In this document: one piece after another, positions 53,612 to 62,149 of the stretch
Position numbering within the stretch: position 1 is the first letter of the stretch
Layout of the letters: each line of letters starts with the position of its first letter
Origin: F22 sp963678855
GTDB taxonomy: Bacteria; Bacteroidota; Bacteroidia; Bacteroidales; Bacteroidaceae
Reading direction: 5' to 3'
NCBI GenBank assembly: GCA_963678855.1
Contig: OY787448.1
Location: forward strand, 2,666,001-2,730,000
DNA: 64,000 nt
The notes under the pieces: generated by a model
Told to the model about the DNA's origin: nothing
Seen by the model: only the letters and a program-made list of their open reading frames with translations
Database searches by the model: none
Translations under genes and position numbers: made by a program

Positions 53612-54103
53612 TTATAAATAATTAGGTAATTCTTCAATTGTAATAATCTTCCAGTCAGGACTGTTAGTAAAGTGTCTTGCGATGGACGATTTAATTTGTT
53701 TGAAATGTTTCTTTGGTAGTATTATTAACTTACGTTTAGAGATTCCGCAACTGTAGCAACTAGAGTTCAAATCACATACTGTATATTTGAATTTTTCTTT
53801 AACGTGTTTCGAATTGATAGAGCCACCAGTCGTCGCCTCGAACTTACATTCAATTAGAAGCATTTTATAATTAGCATCTATAGTAACGATGTCTACTGTT
53901 GTATCTCTGTTGTGTTTATTTTTCTTTTTTTCAATATCATCATAGTTGCAGCCTTGATAGAAATCATCTATGTGAACTTTTGCGTTCTTGCACCCTTCAG
54001 CACATAACAATTTACATAAGCTTTCAAGTTTACCGTATCTGTTTAAGACATCGTGGTTATAGAACCACCCCTGTTCATTAGAAGTCATTTTCATCTTCGC
54101 CAT
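53612..54103 (-). CDS. PD-(D/E)XK-like nuclease partner of an SMC/ABC-type ATPase
   Basis: 163 aa from ATG 54103 (in-frame ATGs at 54094 and 54088 are also possible; an upstream one at 54154 lies deep in the ATPase gene). The nuclease core is visible as VDIVTIDANYKMLLIECKF: D71 (or D76), E85-x-K87 with hydrophobic strands around it. Two CxxC-like cysteine pairs follow. It overlaps the ATPase gene by about 26 nt, so the products are probably made together. Likely a DNA-cleaving effector of a two-gene defence module; no named family recognised. Confidence 0.6.
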   Translation of the reverse strand: MAKMKMTSNEQGWFYNHDVLNRYGKLESLCKLLCAEGCKNAKVHIDDFYQGCNYDDIEKKKNKHNRDTTVDIVTIDANYKMLLIECKFEATTGGSINSKHVKEKFKYTVCDLNSSCYSCGISKRKLIILPKKHFKQIKSSIARHFTNSPDWKIITIEELPNYL

Positions 54104-55385
54104 ATTTTTCGATTTTATCAAGAGATTTGTTGAATGAATCAAAGATATCTTCAATATCTGACCCTAGATTTTTGTAATAAAATCGATACTTTGATTCAGT
54201 TGATTCAGTAGCGTTGTAAAAAGTTAGGCTATTTCGAATACCTTCTTTGAAGTTGATGTATTTCAATGCACTGACCATGTCTGTGCTATGCGAAGTAATG
54301 AAGAATTTTGTTCCGATTACTTTGTTTATCGTAACAATTAATCTTGCGTACTCTACAATCCATTGAGGGTGAAGGTGTGCTTCAGGCTCATCAATAATCA
54401 TTAAAGTGTCAGCGTCTAAAGTGCCGTTATTGATTAGTATTTGCAGAGCTGAAAATGCACGAATACCTGTGGCACATTCAGATAAATCAAAATCACGTCC
54501 ATCTTCTCGATGATAAACAAATTTATCAACAAAAGCTTCTTCTTCTAGTGTAGAATAGCCATGGATTATTTCTTTTGAGATTTTATGTACAGTTTCGAAA
54601 TCATTATGTCTCTTTTCTTTCTCTAAGATTGAATTGAACGACTCCCAATGAGAAAAACTATTTTCAGTTGAGAACACATCGATTCCTACTACCATTGGAG
54701 TGTCTAAATAGACTGCTTTGTTAATTGTGGACAGCTCGCAAATTTTTGTAATATTTGGTGCAATAATCTTTGCGTCTAACTCTGAGATTTTTAGGCAATT
54801 TGGACTATAGTCATGAAATTCTGATTGCATAGAGTCTACAAATGAATCCATAGGACGTGAAGCTAGTTTTTCTTCATAACTTAAAATCAATCCAGCAAAG
54901 TTGTTGACTTTTAATTCTAAAATGTCGAGTATGCTTTCAACAGACTGATCTTCAGTATCGAGAGAATAAAGAGCGGAAGCTACTCGAATTTGTCGAGCTT
55001 TTTGGTACTCATCTTCTTCATTCAGTAGTTTCTTCAGATATAAAACATATTGCTGCAAAGGTTCTAACATTTCGACAGGGCTCTTTGCAGAATTGTAAAG
55101 CGAATCAAAGTTGAATTGTCTAGGAAAATCTTCAGTTAAATAATAGCCACGTAACCTTGAGTGGATTCTACTGAACAAGCGAAACAATCCTCTAGCTCCT
55201 GAAAAGATGTCTGACTTTACTACCTCTTCATAATTGTTTATTTTTTCAATTGAGTGATATAGTAATTTTGAAAGCGTACTTTTGCCTGAACCGTTTGTAC
55301 CGCAAACTACTGTGATACCATTTAAATTGATATCTGCAGATTCAATAGCACGGTAATCATTTACGGAAAATGTAAAACTATTCAT
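54078..55385 (-). CDS. SMC/ABC-type ATPase (AAA_21/OLD-like)
   Basis: 435 aa. Walker A CGTNGSGKS (G29-S36), a long helical middle, signature-like LSECATGIRAFSAL, Walker B TLMIIDEPEAHLHP and switch histidine FITSHSTD. No Toprim or other nuclease domain in the chain; the nuclease is the overlapping downstream gene. This split ATPase plus nuclease layout is shared by several anti-phage systems (Septu-like), where the ATPase senses the invader. It is a different protein from the ATPase at 47364. Confidence 0.75.
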   Translation of the reverse strand: MNSFTFSVNDYRAIESADINLNGITVVCGTNGSGKSTLSKLLYHSIEKINNYEEVVKSDIFSGARGLFRLFSRIHSRLRGYYLTEDFPRQFNFDSLYNSAKSPVEMLEPLQQYVLYLKKLLNEEDEYQKARQIRVASALYSLDTEDQSVESILDILELKVNNFAGLILSYEEKLASRPMDSFVDSMQSEFHDYSPNCLKISELDAKIIAPNITKICELSTINKAVYLDTPMVVGIDVFSTENSFSHWESFNSILEKEKRHNDFETVHKISKEIIHGYSTLEEEAFVDKFVYHREDGRDFDLSECATGIRAFSALQILINNGTLDADTLMIIDEPEAHLHPQWIVEYARLIVTINKVIGTKFFITSHSTDMVSALKYINFKEGIRNSLTFYNATESTESKYRFYYKNLGSDIEDIFDSFNKSLDKIEKYGEDENDF

Positions 55386-55778
55386 AAGTTTATGTATATT
55401 TTAGTGTATGACAATAGTTGATTGGGCTTCTAAAAAACGTGTATTGCCTTATGTACTATGCAAAAGTACAACAATTATACATATCCAACAAGTTATCTAG
55501 GGCTAATTATCTCGTTGTTTATAACAATTCTATTTATGAGACTTTATTAACAAATGCAGAGTTGTTTCTATTTTGGTGTTTAGCTATTGTCTAACTTTGC
55601 TATTTGAAAAGTGAAAACCTAACTAAAGTATACAATTTTGACATAAAGTTCATTATGTAACGTGTGTTATATAGTGATTGATTTACAAAGGAAATCAACT
55701 TTATTTTTTATTGCTATTTTGAATCCTGATTGTCACTTTTTAATTCGTCCATTGTGAGATCTTATTCAGGGATTCAAG

Positions 55779-55810
55779 TTTGCTGTATAAGAATATTATT
55801 CCTATATTTG
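55779..55810 (+). promoter_or_regulatory. Strong promoter directly before a short hairpin
   Basis: -33 TTTG (55779-55782), 20 nt, -7 TATATTTG (55803-55810). Predicted start about 55817. The remaining gap 55386-55778 holds no gene or clear signal. Confidence 0.8.
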
Positions 55811-55816
55811 TAATGT

Positions 55817-55866
55817 AGAACCCGCCAAGCCTCTTCACAATGCTCAAATAGGCGGGTCGTTTTTTT
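55817..55866 (+). ncRNA. Candidate 50-nt transcript or attenuated leader
   Basis: Right after the promoter, ACCCGCC (55820-55826) pairs with GGCGGGT (55851-55857) and is followed by CG and a T7 run (55860-55866). This would end transcription within about 50 nt, 30 nt before the AlkD-like gene. It is either a tiny RNA or a leader terminator that is bypassed under some condition. Confidence 0.45.
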
Positions 55867-55895
55867 ATCCCTATGATACTTTAATAATTACCACC

Positions 55896-56999
55896 ATGTC
55901 CACCCTCCTCAAAGACCTCTACACCCCCACCTTCTTCAAAGCCCTCACCCAAGTCTTTGAAGCCACCATTCCCGCCTTCGACACAGCTGTCTTCCTAGAA
56001 GACAGCTACACCGTTGAGTGGGAATCCTACGAACTTAAGCAGCGCACCCGCCATATCACCATCAGCCTAAGGAAGCACCTGGCCGATGATTTTCGCGAGA
56101 GTGCCGATCAGCTACTATCCGTAGTCGCGTATATCCAGCAGCAACCCACAGAACACAGACTGTTGCTCCTGTTTCTGCCCGATTATATCGAAGTCTATGG
56201 CCTCGATCACTACGACATCTCCGTCGCAGCTTTCGAGCATATCACACAGTTAATCAGTTGCGAATTTGCGGTGCGTCCGTTTATTATCCGCTATACGGAG
56301 CAGATGATCGCGCAGATGCTGGAGTGGAGCAAGCACTCGCACGAGGCGGTCAGACGACTGGCCACGGAAGGGGCACGCCCTAGATTGCCTTGGGGCATGG
56401 CATTGCCTGCGCTCAAGAAAGACCCGGCTTTGCTGATGCCTATCTTGGAGACATTAAAAGCAGATGAATCGGAGACGGTGAGACGAAGTGTGGCTAATAA
56501 CCTCAATGATATCTCTAAGGACAATCCTGAGGTGGTGATTGCGCTGGTCAAAGCGTGGCAGGGGCAGTCGAAAGAAGTCGATTGGGTAGTGAAGCATGCG
56601 TGTAGAACCTTGCTGAAGCAGGGGGATGCGGAGGTGATGCAGCTCTTTGGATTTGGGACGGCTGAGGACATCAAGGTGGAGGACTTCGAGGTGCATACGC
56701 CGACGGTGCGTATAGGGGAACATCTGGCTTTCAGCTTTGATTTGCTCAATGTCGCTAAGCAGGAGGAACTGGTGCGGCTGGAATATGGCATCTACTATAT
56801 GAAGGCCAATGGCACGCTGTCTCGCAAGGTGTTTAAGATCAGTGAGAAGGGCTATGCGGCGGCGTCGCGTACGAGGATCAATCGCAAGCAGTCGTTTAAG
56901 GTGATTACGACGAGGAGGTATCATACTGGGCTGCACAAGGTGTCGCTGATTATCAATGGTAAGGAGGTGGCAGCACTCGACTTTGAAGTCACAATCTAG
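55896..56999 (+). CDS. DNA alkylation repair protein (AlkD/HEAT-like)
   Basis: 367 aa. N-terminal half helical; HEAT-like repeats from about 145 (HEAVRRLATEGARPRLPWG, ETVRRSVANNLNDISKDNPE, VDWVVKHACRTLLKQGD) match the AlkD/AlkC-type superfamily of base-excision glycosylases that remove bulky or cationic alkylated bases. The C-terminal 100 residues look beta-rich (VHTPTVRIGEHLAFSFDLL), as in the longer AlkC-like members. Preceded by the short promoter/hairpin unit. Catalytic residues not assigned. Confidence 0.75.
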   Translation: MSTLLKDLYTPTFFKALTQVFEATIPAFDTAVFLEDSYTVEWESYELKQRTRHITISLRKHLADDFRESADQLLSVVAYIQQQPTEHRLLLLFLPDYIEVYGLDHYDISVAAFEHITQLISCEFAVRPFIIRYTEQMIAQMLEWSKHSHEAVRRLATEGARPRLPWGMALPALKKDPALLMPILETLKADESETVRRSVANNLNDISKDNPEVVIALVKAWQGQSKEVDWVVKHACRTLLKQGDAEVMQLFGFGTAEDIKVEDFEVHTPTVRIGEHLAFSFDLLNVAKQEELVRLEYGIYYMKANGTLSRKVFKISEKGYAAASRTRINRKQSFKVITTRRYHTGLHKVSLIINGKEVAALDFEVTI

Positions 57000-57095
57000 C
57001 TCATCTCTGAGCCACACTATCTGTTCAGTTCATATTATCAAGGTGTAAGCTTTAACTTCTATTGATATAACGTAAAGGGTAACCTTACAGAAAAT

Positions 57096-57127
57096 GGATG
57101 CATGTTCTGAAATATGAACATGCATCC
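57096..57127. terminator. Bidirectional terminator between convergent genes
   Basis: Perfect 12-bp stem GGATGCATGTTC/GAACATGCATCC (57096-57107 with 57116-57127), flanked by AAAA and TTTT, so it can act on both strands. Confidence 0.88.
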
Positions 57128-57151
57128 TTTTAATCATTTGAAGCCCTCTAC

Positions 57152-58453
57152 CTACAACACCCCATTTACGAACGTCTTGCGGCTACAGCTCCAGTCGTGC
57201 CAGCCATTAAATTCATGGTAGGTACAGTTGTAGCCTTTGCTGGTGAGTGCACGCACCATGCGTCGGTTGGCGCTGAGCACCAGATTTTCCTGCAATCCCC
57301 AGTCTAGGTAGAAGCGTATATCTTGGCGCTCGGTCTTCAGAATCTGTTCTATAAGCCAGTCGCTAGCGACTGCCTCATTATAGGCATCGGTATAGGTGAG
57401 GTCGCGCCAGAAACTACCCGATTGGGAGAGTACGCGACCAAACATATCTGGATGGTTTAGGGCGATATAAGCACTGGCCAATCCGCCGTAGCTCATCCCA
57501 CCGATAGTGGTCTTTTGAGGGTTATGGCTTACGTGGTAACGCTTGTGTATTATGGGCACGAAATCTTCGACAAACTCTCGCATGAATTGTTTATTCAACG
57601 GAAGCAGTACTTTTCTGGTGTCTCTATAGGTGCCGAAAAAGACGGCAACCGTAGGGGCAATCTTGTTGTCGGCTAGCAGGTGGTCTAGTATGTGGGGTAC
57701 TTCTACACGGTTGAGGTAGATGAAGGCATCGAAGAGGTAGATGACGGGATAGGCCTCTGCACGCTTGGGGTCGTATCCTGGAGGAAGATAGACGAAAATA
57801 GGGTGGTCGCGCTGCACAATTTTATCGCGATACTGCAAGGTGTCTAGACGGCTTGTAGGGATGTCGGTTTGCTGGCGATTTAAGTCGGTGAGGTGACTAT
57901 CGGGGGCAAGGTCTAGCACGGAGTAGCTATAGGAATGTACTTGGCCTGTGGGGATGGTGTTGGGGTTGTAGGGATCGACTAGGTAGTCATCGTGTTTGTG
58001 TCCTTCTCGGCTGATTCTATAGCGGTAGGAGAAGCAGATGTCGTGGGGTACTCTATAGCTCTGGTACCAGAGGTCGCTATGGGTAAGGTGACGGAGAACT
58101 TGCTCGCCGAATCGGTATTCGCCATAGGTGCCAAACATGTCGAAGTGGACTTGGATATGCTCACGGCTATCGCGGTGGAGCAGGGTGATCCACACGTAAT
58201 TGGGGTCTAATTTATCTTGCTCGATGACAGGAAGGCCTTGGTCTTGGGCAACGGTCCAAAGGGAATCGGCTAGTTGCTGACGCTGGGCTTCTGGGGTGTC
58301 AAGGAGGTGGCGTACCAGCGGACTGTATCCGTGGTAGGGGTAAAAGGTTTCTTTGAAGGTGATGGTTGTTTGGCGAGTTTTTTTGTTTTGATTTTGGCAA
58401 GAAATGGTCAAAAGAACTAATAGGGTGATTAGGATAAAAGGGGGTCTCTTCAT
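57152..58453 (-). CDS. Fes-like alpha/beta-hydrolase lipoprotein (enterochelin esterase type)
   Basis: 433 aa. Lipobox ending at Cys19 (LLTISC). An N-terminal early-set domain (about 30-170; VWITLLHRD) precedes an esterase-D-like alpha/beta hydrolase domain: IFVYLPPGYD, the nucleophile Ser in GGMSYGGLASA, and the late His in NGWHDW. The layout matches ferric enterobactin esterases, which act on siderophore esters, and also cinnamoyl/xylan esterase relatives. Lipid anchoring suggests a periplasmic or surface role. No siderophore genes are near, so the substrate is open. Confidence 0.78.
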   Translation of the reverse strand: MKRPPFILITLLVLLTISCQNQNKKTRQTTITFKETFYPYHGYSPLVRHLLDTPEAQRQQLADSLWTVAQDQGLPVIEQDKLDPNYVWITLLHRDSREHIQVHFDMFGTYGEYRFGEQVLRHLTHSDLWYQSYRVPHDICFSYRYRISREGHKHDDYLVDPYNPNTIPTGQVHSYSYSVLDLAPDSHLTDLNRQQTDIPTSRLDTLQYRDKIVQRDHPIFVYLPPGYDPKRAEAYPVIYLFDAFIYLNRVEVPHILDHLLADNKIAPTVAVFFGTYRDTRKVLLPLNKQFMREFVEDFVPIIHKRYHVSHNPQKTTIGGMSYGGLASAYIALNHPDMFGRVLSQSGSFWRDLTYTDAYNEAVASDWLIEQILKTERQDIRFYLDWGLQENLVLSANRRMVRALTSKGYNCTYHEFNGWHDWSCSRKTFVNGVL

Positions 58454-58627
58454 GGTCTTTATAGTAGATTTTGGAGGGTTTGCTTTTAGTTTGTTACAAA
58501 TAAACTATTTTTTTCAACAAGAACCAATATTTAAGTTGTGTTTGTCTGAATTATTTTAATTACCTTTGCGAAAAGGGCATCAGTACGGTGCAATAATCTA
58601 TTTTTTATCTCTAAATATGACTTACCT

Positions 58628-59203
58628 ATGACATCAAATCACTTAACTCAAGAAGAACTCGGTCGCTATATGGACAACAGACAGGCCATCAATGAGGCGG
58701 GCGAACTAAGAACAAAATTTATGGATCATGTCACGGCATTGTTTGACAATTGCTGTTTGGCATCTATTGTGGATGATAGACTACGTGTGGTTAATCATCC
58801 TAAGGACGGTTATATGTACCTGAAATTTAAAGGACATGGCTTGATTATTACGGTCGTGTACTCGGCACTATGGAGTGCTTGCTGCAAGGAATCTTGTGTG
58901 ACGGTCTTTGCGGAGGTACAGTATGCCGACTATATCAAGGCGCTGCATGAGCATCATGCGGACTTGATGAAGCTGTATGGCGAAACGAAGAAGTTCAGAC
59001 TCTTTGATTTTAAGGAGTTGGATGCGACGGATGACTTTTGTCATTTTGCGGAACTGGATATCCCTGTATCGGTGGATACTTTCACTGGGGGGATGGATAC
59101 TTTCGTGGAATATATCATCAATGAGGTGAAGGCATCGGGGATAGCGGAGCTGCTATTTACGTTGTTGGATCTATCTGGTATAGACAAGAAAACACTAAAA
59201 TAA
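58628..59203 (+). CDS. Hypothetical protein
   Basis: 191 aa, soluble, no signal peptide; mildly acidic with a cysteine-rich middle (DNCCLAS; SACCKESC). The C-terminal half alternates beta-like and helical segments. I do not recognise a family. It has a -7 box TACCTTTG (58561-58568) and a terminator behind it, so it looks like an expressed single gene. Confidence 0.55.
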   Translation: MTSNHLTQEELGRYMDNRQAINEAGELRTKFMDHVTALFDNCCLASIVDDRLRVVNHPKDGYMYLKFKGHGLIITVVYSALWSACCKESCVTVFAEVQYADYIKALHEHHADLMKLYGETKKFRLFDFKELDATDDFCHFAELDIPVSVDTFTGGMDTFVEYIINEVKASGIAELLFTLLDLSGIDKKTLK

Positions 59204-59260
59204 AACAACTGTATTATGTTGTGTCGCTAATGACGCATGGCTAATAAGGATATTTAGATA

Positions 59261-59299
59261 AAAAAAAGGCGTGGTTATCGTTAGATAGCCGCGCTTTTT
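59261..59299. terminator. Terminator after the hypothetical gene
   Basis: Arms 59265-59279 and 59284-59298 form about 15 pairs with G-U wobbles, with A residues before and T residues after; can act on both strands. Confidence 0.8.
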
Positions 59300-59330
59300 A
59301 TAATGTCATATGGGAAACGAATCCCTTTAA

Positions 59331-59433
59331 AAAATAATTAGGCATTTCTACACAGAAATGCCTAAAAACAAAAAGCGGTTGTCTCACGACAACCAATCTT
59401 TTTTATAACCTTAAATCTAATACCATGAAAAAC
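59331..59433 (-). ncRNA. Candidate small RNA with tandem terminator hairpins
   Basis: A minus-strand promoter (-7 TACCTTTG at 59440-59447, -33-like ATTG at 59467-59470) starts a unit with no downstream gene on that strand until 58453. It holds a hairpin GGTTGTC/GACAACC (59377-59394) followed on the minus strand by TTTTTGTTTTT, and a second hairpin TAGGCATTTCT/AGAAATGCCTA (59339-59364) followed by ATTTTTT. A 7-codon frame (59426 to 59403) precedes the first hairpin. Expected lengths about 70 or 100 nt. Confidence 0.5.
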
Positions 59434-59439
59434 ACGTTG

Positions 59440-59470
59440 CAAAGGTAGAGGTTTTTCTGAACCCTGCAAT
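59440..59470 (-). promoter_or_regulatory. Promoter of the candidate small RNA
   Basis: Minus-strand -7 TACCTTTG (59440-59447) with ATTG at 59467-59470, spacing 19 nt. Confidence 0.6.
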
Positions 59471-59630
59471 AGTTATAGTCGAAATAATGTGTGCATTTAG
59501 TTTAGTTTTACATTCATGCATCATTTTGAGTGTGTATGAAAGGGTATTTCGCATTGTTGTGCATTGTTGTTTACAAAAAAGGTCGTATTCCGTAGAACAC
59601 GACCTTTCTTTATACTAATTGATTTTTGTC

Positions 59631-60188
59631 TTATAGGGCAAAGAGTTCTGGGTGTTTACCCGAGCAGTCTTTGTAGTATGCCTTAATCTTTTTCATATCG
59701 GCTTCGATATCGCCAGATGGCATCAAGTATTCGTTCATTTTGATGACTTTATTCTTGTAATCGATCGATACGAGTACGATTGGAATATTGGCACCTTGAG
59801 CGATGTAGTAAAAACCTTTTTTCCAGCGAGGATTCGCTTGACGCGTGCCTTCTGGAGTAATAGCTAATACAAATTTGTCGTTCTCGGCAGCTTGTTGCTT
59901 CATCTGATCGACTAGTGATGTGCGTTTCTTGCGATCTACTGGAATACCTCCCATGCGGCGAAATAGGATGCCTAGTGGGAAGAAGAACCAGTTTTTCTTC
60001 ATCATAAAACCGGTCTTGCGGCCGATGGCACGGTAAAAGAGCTTACCGTAAAACAAATCCCAGTTGGATGTGTGAGGGGCTGCACAAACGATGCATTTAT
60101 CAAAATCAGGTACGTTTACTTCTGCTTTCCAGCCTAGCACGTCGTGGTATAACCACGCGCCCAAGCCTTTCTTCTTTGGTGAATTCAT
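59631..60188 (-). CDS. PlsC-like 1-acyl-glycerol-phosphate/lysophospholipid acyltransferase
   Basis: 185 aa from ATG 60188 (a TTG directly before it is ignored). Acyltransferase blocks: HTSNWD (HX4D), RRMGGIPVDR and TPEGTR, then IPIVLVSIDYKNK. Shorter than PlsC and lacking a clear N-terminal transmembrane helix, as in small Bacteroidetes members. It transfers acyl chains to a glycerolipid or other lipid acceptor at the inner membrane. It follows the 93-aa gene by 10 nt. Confidence 0.82.
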   Translation of the reverse strand: MNSPKKKGLGAWLYHDVLGWKAEVNVPDFDKCIVCAAPHTSNWDLFYGKLFYRAIGRKTGFMMKKNWFFFPLGILFRRMGGIPVDRKKRTSLVDQMKQQAAENDKFVLAITPEGTRQANPRWKKGFYYIAQGANIPIVLVSIDYKNKVIKMNEYLMPSGDIEADMKKIKAYYKDCSGKHPELFAL

Positions 60189-60198
60189 CAATGACTAT

Positions 60199-60480
60199 TT
60201 ACGCGTTTGGTGATTTTAAGCTATCCATTTCTTGAAGAATATCTTTGACTACTGTGTGAAAGTCTTCTCCAAATTTCTTATAATATCCTTTGACGTTGCC
60301 TGGCTCTGTGTGGCTGACACGCATGATAAAGTCTTCATGGGCTGTTAGGATCTTGCCTAATACTGCATCGGCTTTTGCAGGGTCAACACCTGGGATGTAG
60401 TTACGGAAGGTAATTGCTTCGGTAAATAACTCTCCCATAATATAGCTGACGCCTTTTTTCAAATTTCTTCTACTTGCCAT
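60199..60480 (-). CDS. Small conserved-looking hypothetical protein
   Basis: 93 aa, predicted all-helical, charged, soluble; a basic start (MASRRNLKKG) and regular heptad-like leucine spacing. It stands 10 nt upstream of the acyltransferase gene in the same direction, so the two are cotranscribed. No family recognised. Confidence 0.6.
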   Translation of the reverse strand: MASRRNLKKGVSYIMGELFTEAITFRNYIPGVDPAKADAVLGKILTAHEDFIMRVSHTEPGNVKGYYKKFGEDFHTVVKDILQEMDSLKSPNA

Positions 60481-60588
60481 ATTCTTTATTTTTTACGATA
60501 AGGGTGTGCCTTATCAAGTTATTGTTTGCAAAAGTACGGGTTTTTGTTGGAAAAGCAACTACATAATTGCTATTTCCTTGCTTTGAGT

Positions 60589-61257
60589 CTATTTTAACCA
60601 CTGGATAGGGGCTTGGCCGTGTTCTTCTAGGAAGGCATTGGTCAGGGAAAATTGGTGATTCCCATGAAAACCTCTGTAGGCTGATAGTGGAGAGGGGTGG
60701 GCGGACTTGAGAATCAGGTGGCGCTTCTTATCTATACCTTTCGCTTTCTTTTGTGCAAAGCTTCCCCATAATATAAAGACGACGTGTGGACAGTGCTGGT
60801 TGACGAGCTGAATGACGGCGTCGGTAAATTCTTCCCAGCCTTTGCCTTGATGGGAACCAGCTTGGTTGGCACGTACGGTCAGTGTAGCATTGAGCATTAA
60901 GACGCCTTGATCGGCCCAGTGGCTGATATTGCCGGTCTTGGGAATGGTGCCACCTAGGTCATCTACGATCTCTTTATATATATTACGTAGTGATGGGGGA
61001 ATGGCGATATGGTCGTTGACTGAGAAGCAGAGGCCGTGTGCTTGGCCTTCGCCGTGGTATGGGTCTTGGCCGATAATTACGACTTTGACTTGGTGGAGCG
61101 GGCATCTGTTGAAGGCTTCAAAGATTTGTGGCCCAGGAGGGTACACGGTATGGTCTTGATATTCTTGGCGAATCTCTGCGGTGAGTTTTTCGAAGTAGGG
61201 TTTGTCAAACTCACTTTGGAGTATCTGCTGCCAAGAGGGATGTATCTGTACTTGCAT
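60589..61257 (-). CDS. ung: Uracil-DNA glycosylase
   Basis: 222 aa from ATG 61257; an in-frame upstream ATG at 61314 would run into the divergent promoter region. Family 1 UDG motifs: the catalytic Asp in GQDPYHGEGQAHGLCFSV, LMLNATLTV, FILWG and HPSPLSAYRGF. It removes uracil from DNA in base excision repair. Divergent from mnmD with 99 nt between the starts. Confidence 0.96.
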   Translation of the reverse strand: MQVQIHPSWQQILQSEFDKPYFEKLTAEIRQEYQDHTVYPPGPQIFEAFNRCPLHQVKVVIIGQDPYHGEGQAHGLCFSVNDHIAIPPSLRNIYKEIVDDLGGTIPKTGNISHWADQGVLMLNATLTVRANQAGSHQGKGWEEFTDAVIQLVNQHCPHVVFILWGSFAQKKAKGIDKKRHLILKSAHPSPLSAYRGFHGNHQFSLTNAFLEEHGQAPIQWLK

Positions 61258-61356
61258 GGTTGTATCTTTTTGCTTGTTTCCTGCAAAGCTAGTGGATATG
61301 GCTGAACCTTGCAAAGATTTGGGGAGGAAACAAAATGTTTTTCTTATATTTGTGTT

Positions 61357-62031
61357 ATGAATTCAACAAATAATCTACCGCATATTATCAAAACGGACGA
61401 TGGGAGTCAAACTATCGTGCATCCTACTTTTCAAGAACAGTATCATAGCGTGAAGGGGGCGCATAGTGAGTCGATGCATATCTTTGTGCAGTTGGCGCTG
61501 CGTGCCTGGATGGAAAAGCATCCTAGTGAGAAGGTGCGTGTGCTGGAGTTGGGACTAGGTACAGGACTCAATGCTTTGCTCACATATGCAGAGGCGGATG
61601 CCTCGCAGACTGAGATGGAATATACTTCTTTAGAGTTGTATCCTTTAACTTTTGACGAGGCGATGGCACTTGAGTATACTCCGAAGGATGTGTTTGAGAA
61701 GGTACATGGTAGTGCTTGGGGGGAGCCTGTGGAACTGTCTCCTTATTATACTCTGTGTAAGCGTCAGGAAGACTTCTTGAAAGCATTGCTGCCTGAAGAT
61801 TATTATAATGTAGTCTATTTTGATGCGTTTTCTCCTGAAACACAGCCCGAACTGTGGAGCGAGGAGTTGCTCCAGAAAATCTATACTTCTATGGCATCTG
61901 GTGGGGTGCTAACTACTTATTGTGCCAAGGGCGTGGTGCGTAGATTGTTGCAGCAGGTGGGCTTTACTGTGGAGCGGATGCCTGGGCCTCCAAATGGAAA
62001 ACGTGAGGTGCTACGAGCAATAAAGAACTAA
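61357..62031 (+). CDS. mnmD: tRNA (5-methylaminomethyl-2-thiouridine) methyltransferase, stand-alone
   Basis: 224 aa from ATG 61357. DUF752/MnmD-type SAM methyltransferase: TDDGSQTI at the start, SAM loop VLELGLGTGLNAL, YFDAFSPETQPELW, and TYCAKGVVRRLL. It methylates the wobble uridine of some tRNAs. In enterics it is fused to an FAD oxidoreductase (MnmC); here it is alone. A -7 box TATATTTG (61345-61352) ends only 4 nt before the ATG, so its mRNA may have almost no leader. Confidence 0.88.
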   Translation: MNSTNNLPHIIKTDDGSQTIVHPTFQEQYHSVKGAHSESMHIFVQLALRAWMEKHPSEKVRVLELGLGTGLNALLTYAEADASQTEMEYTSLELYPLTFDEAMALEYTPKDVFEKVHGSAWGEPVELSPYYTLCKRQEDFLKALLPEDYYNVVYFDAFSPETQPELWSEELLQKIYTSMASGGVLTTYCAKGVVRRLLQQVGFTVERMPGPPNGKREVLRAIKN

Positions 62032-62149
62032 AAAAGATGTTACAATCGTGTAGCATATTTGTCTTTTTTATGTAATGTTCTTGTCTCACTTCTGTCATCT
62101 TTAATGTCTAGTTTTGCAGCTGTTCTAACAAAACTATATTAATTATAAG

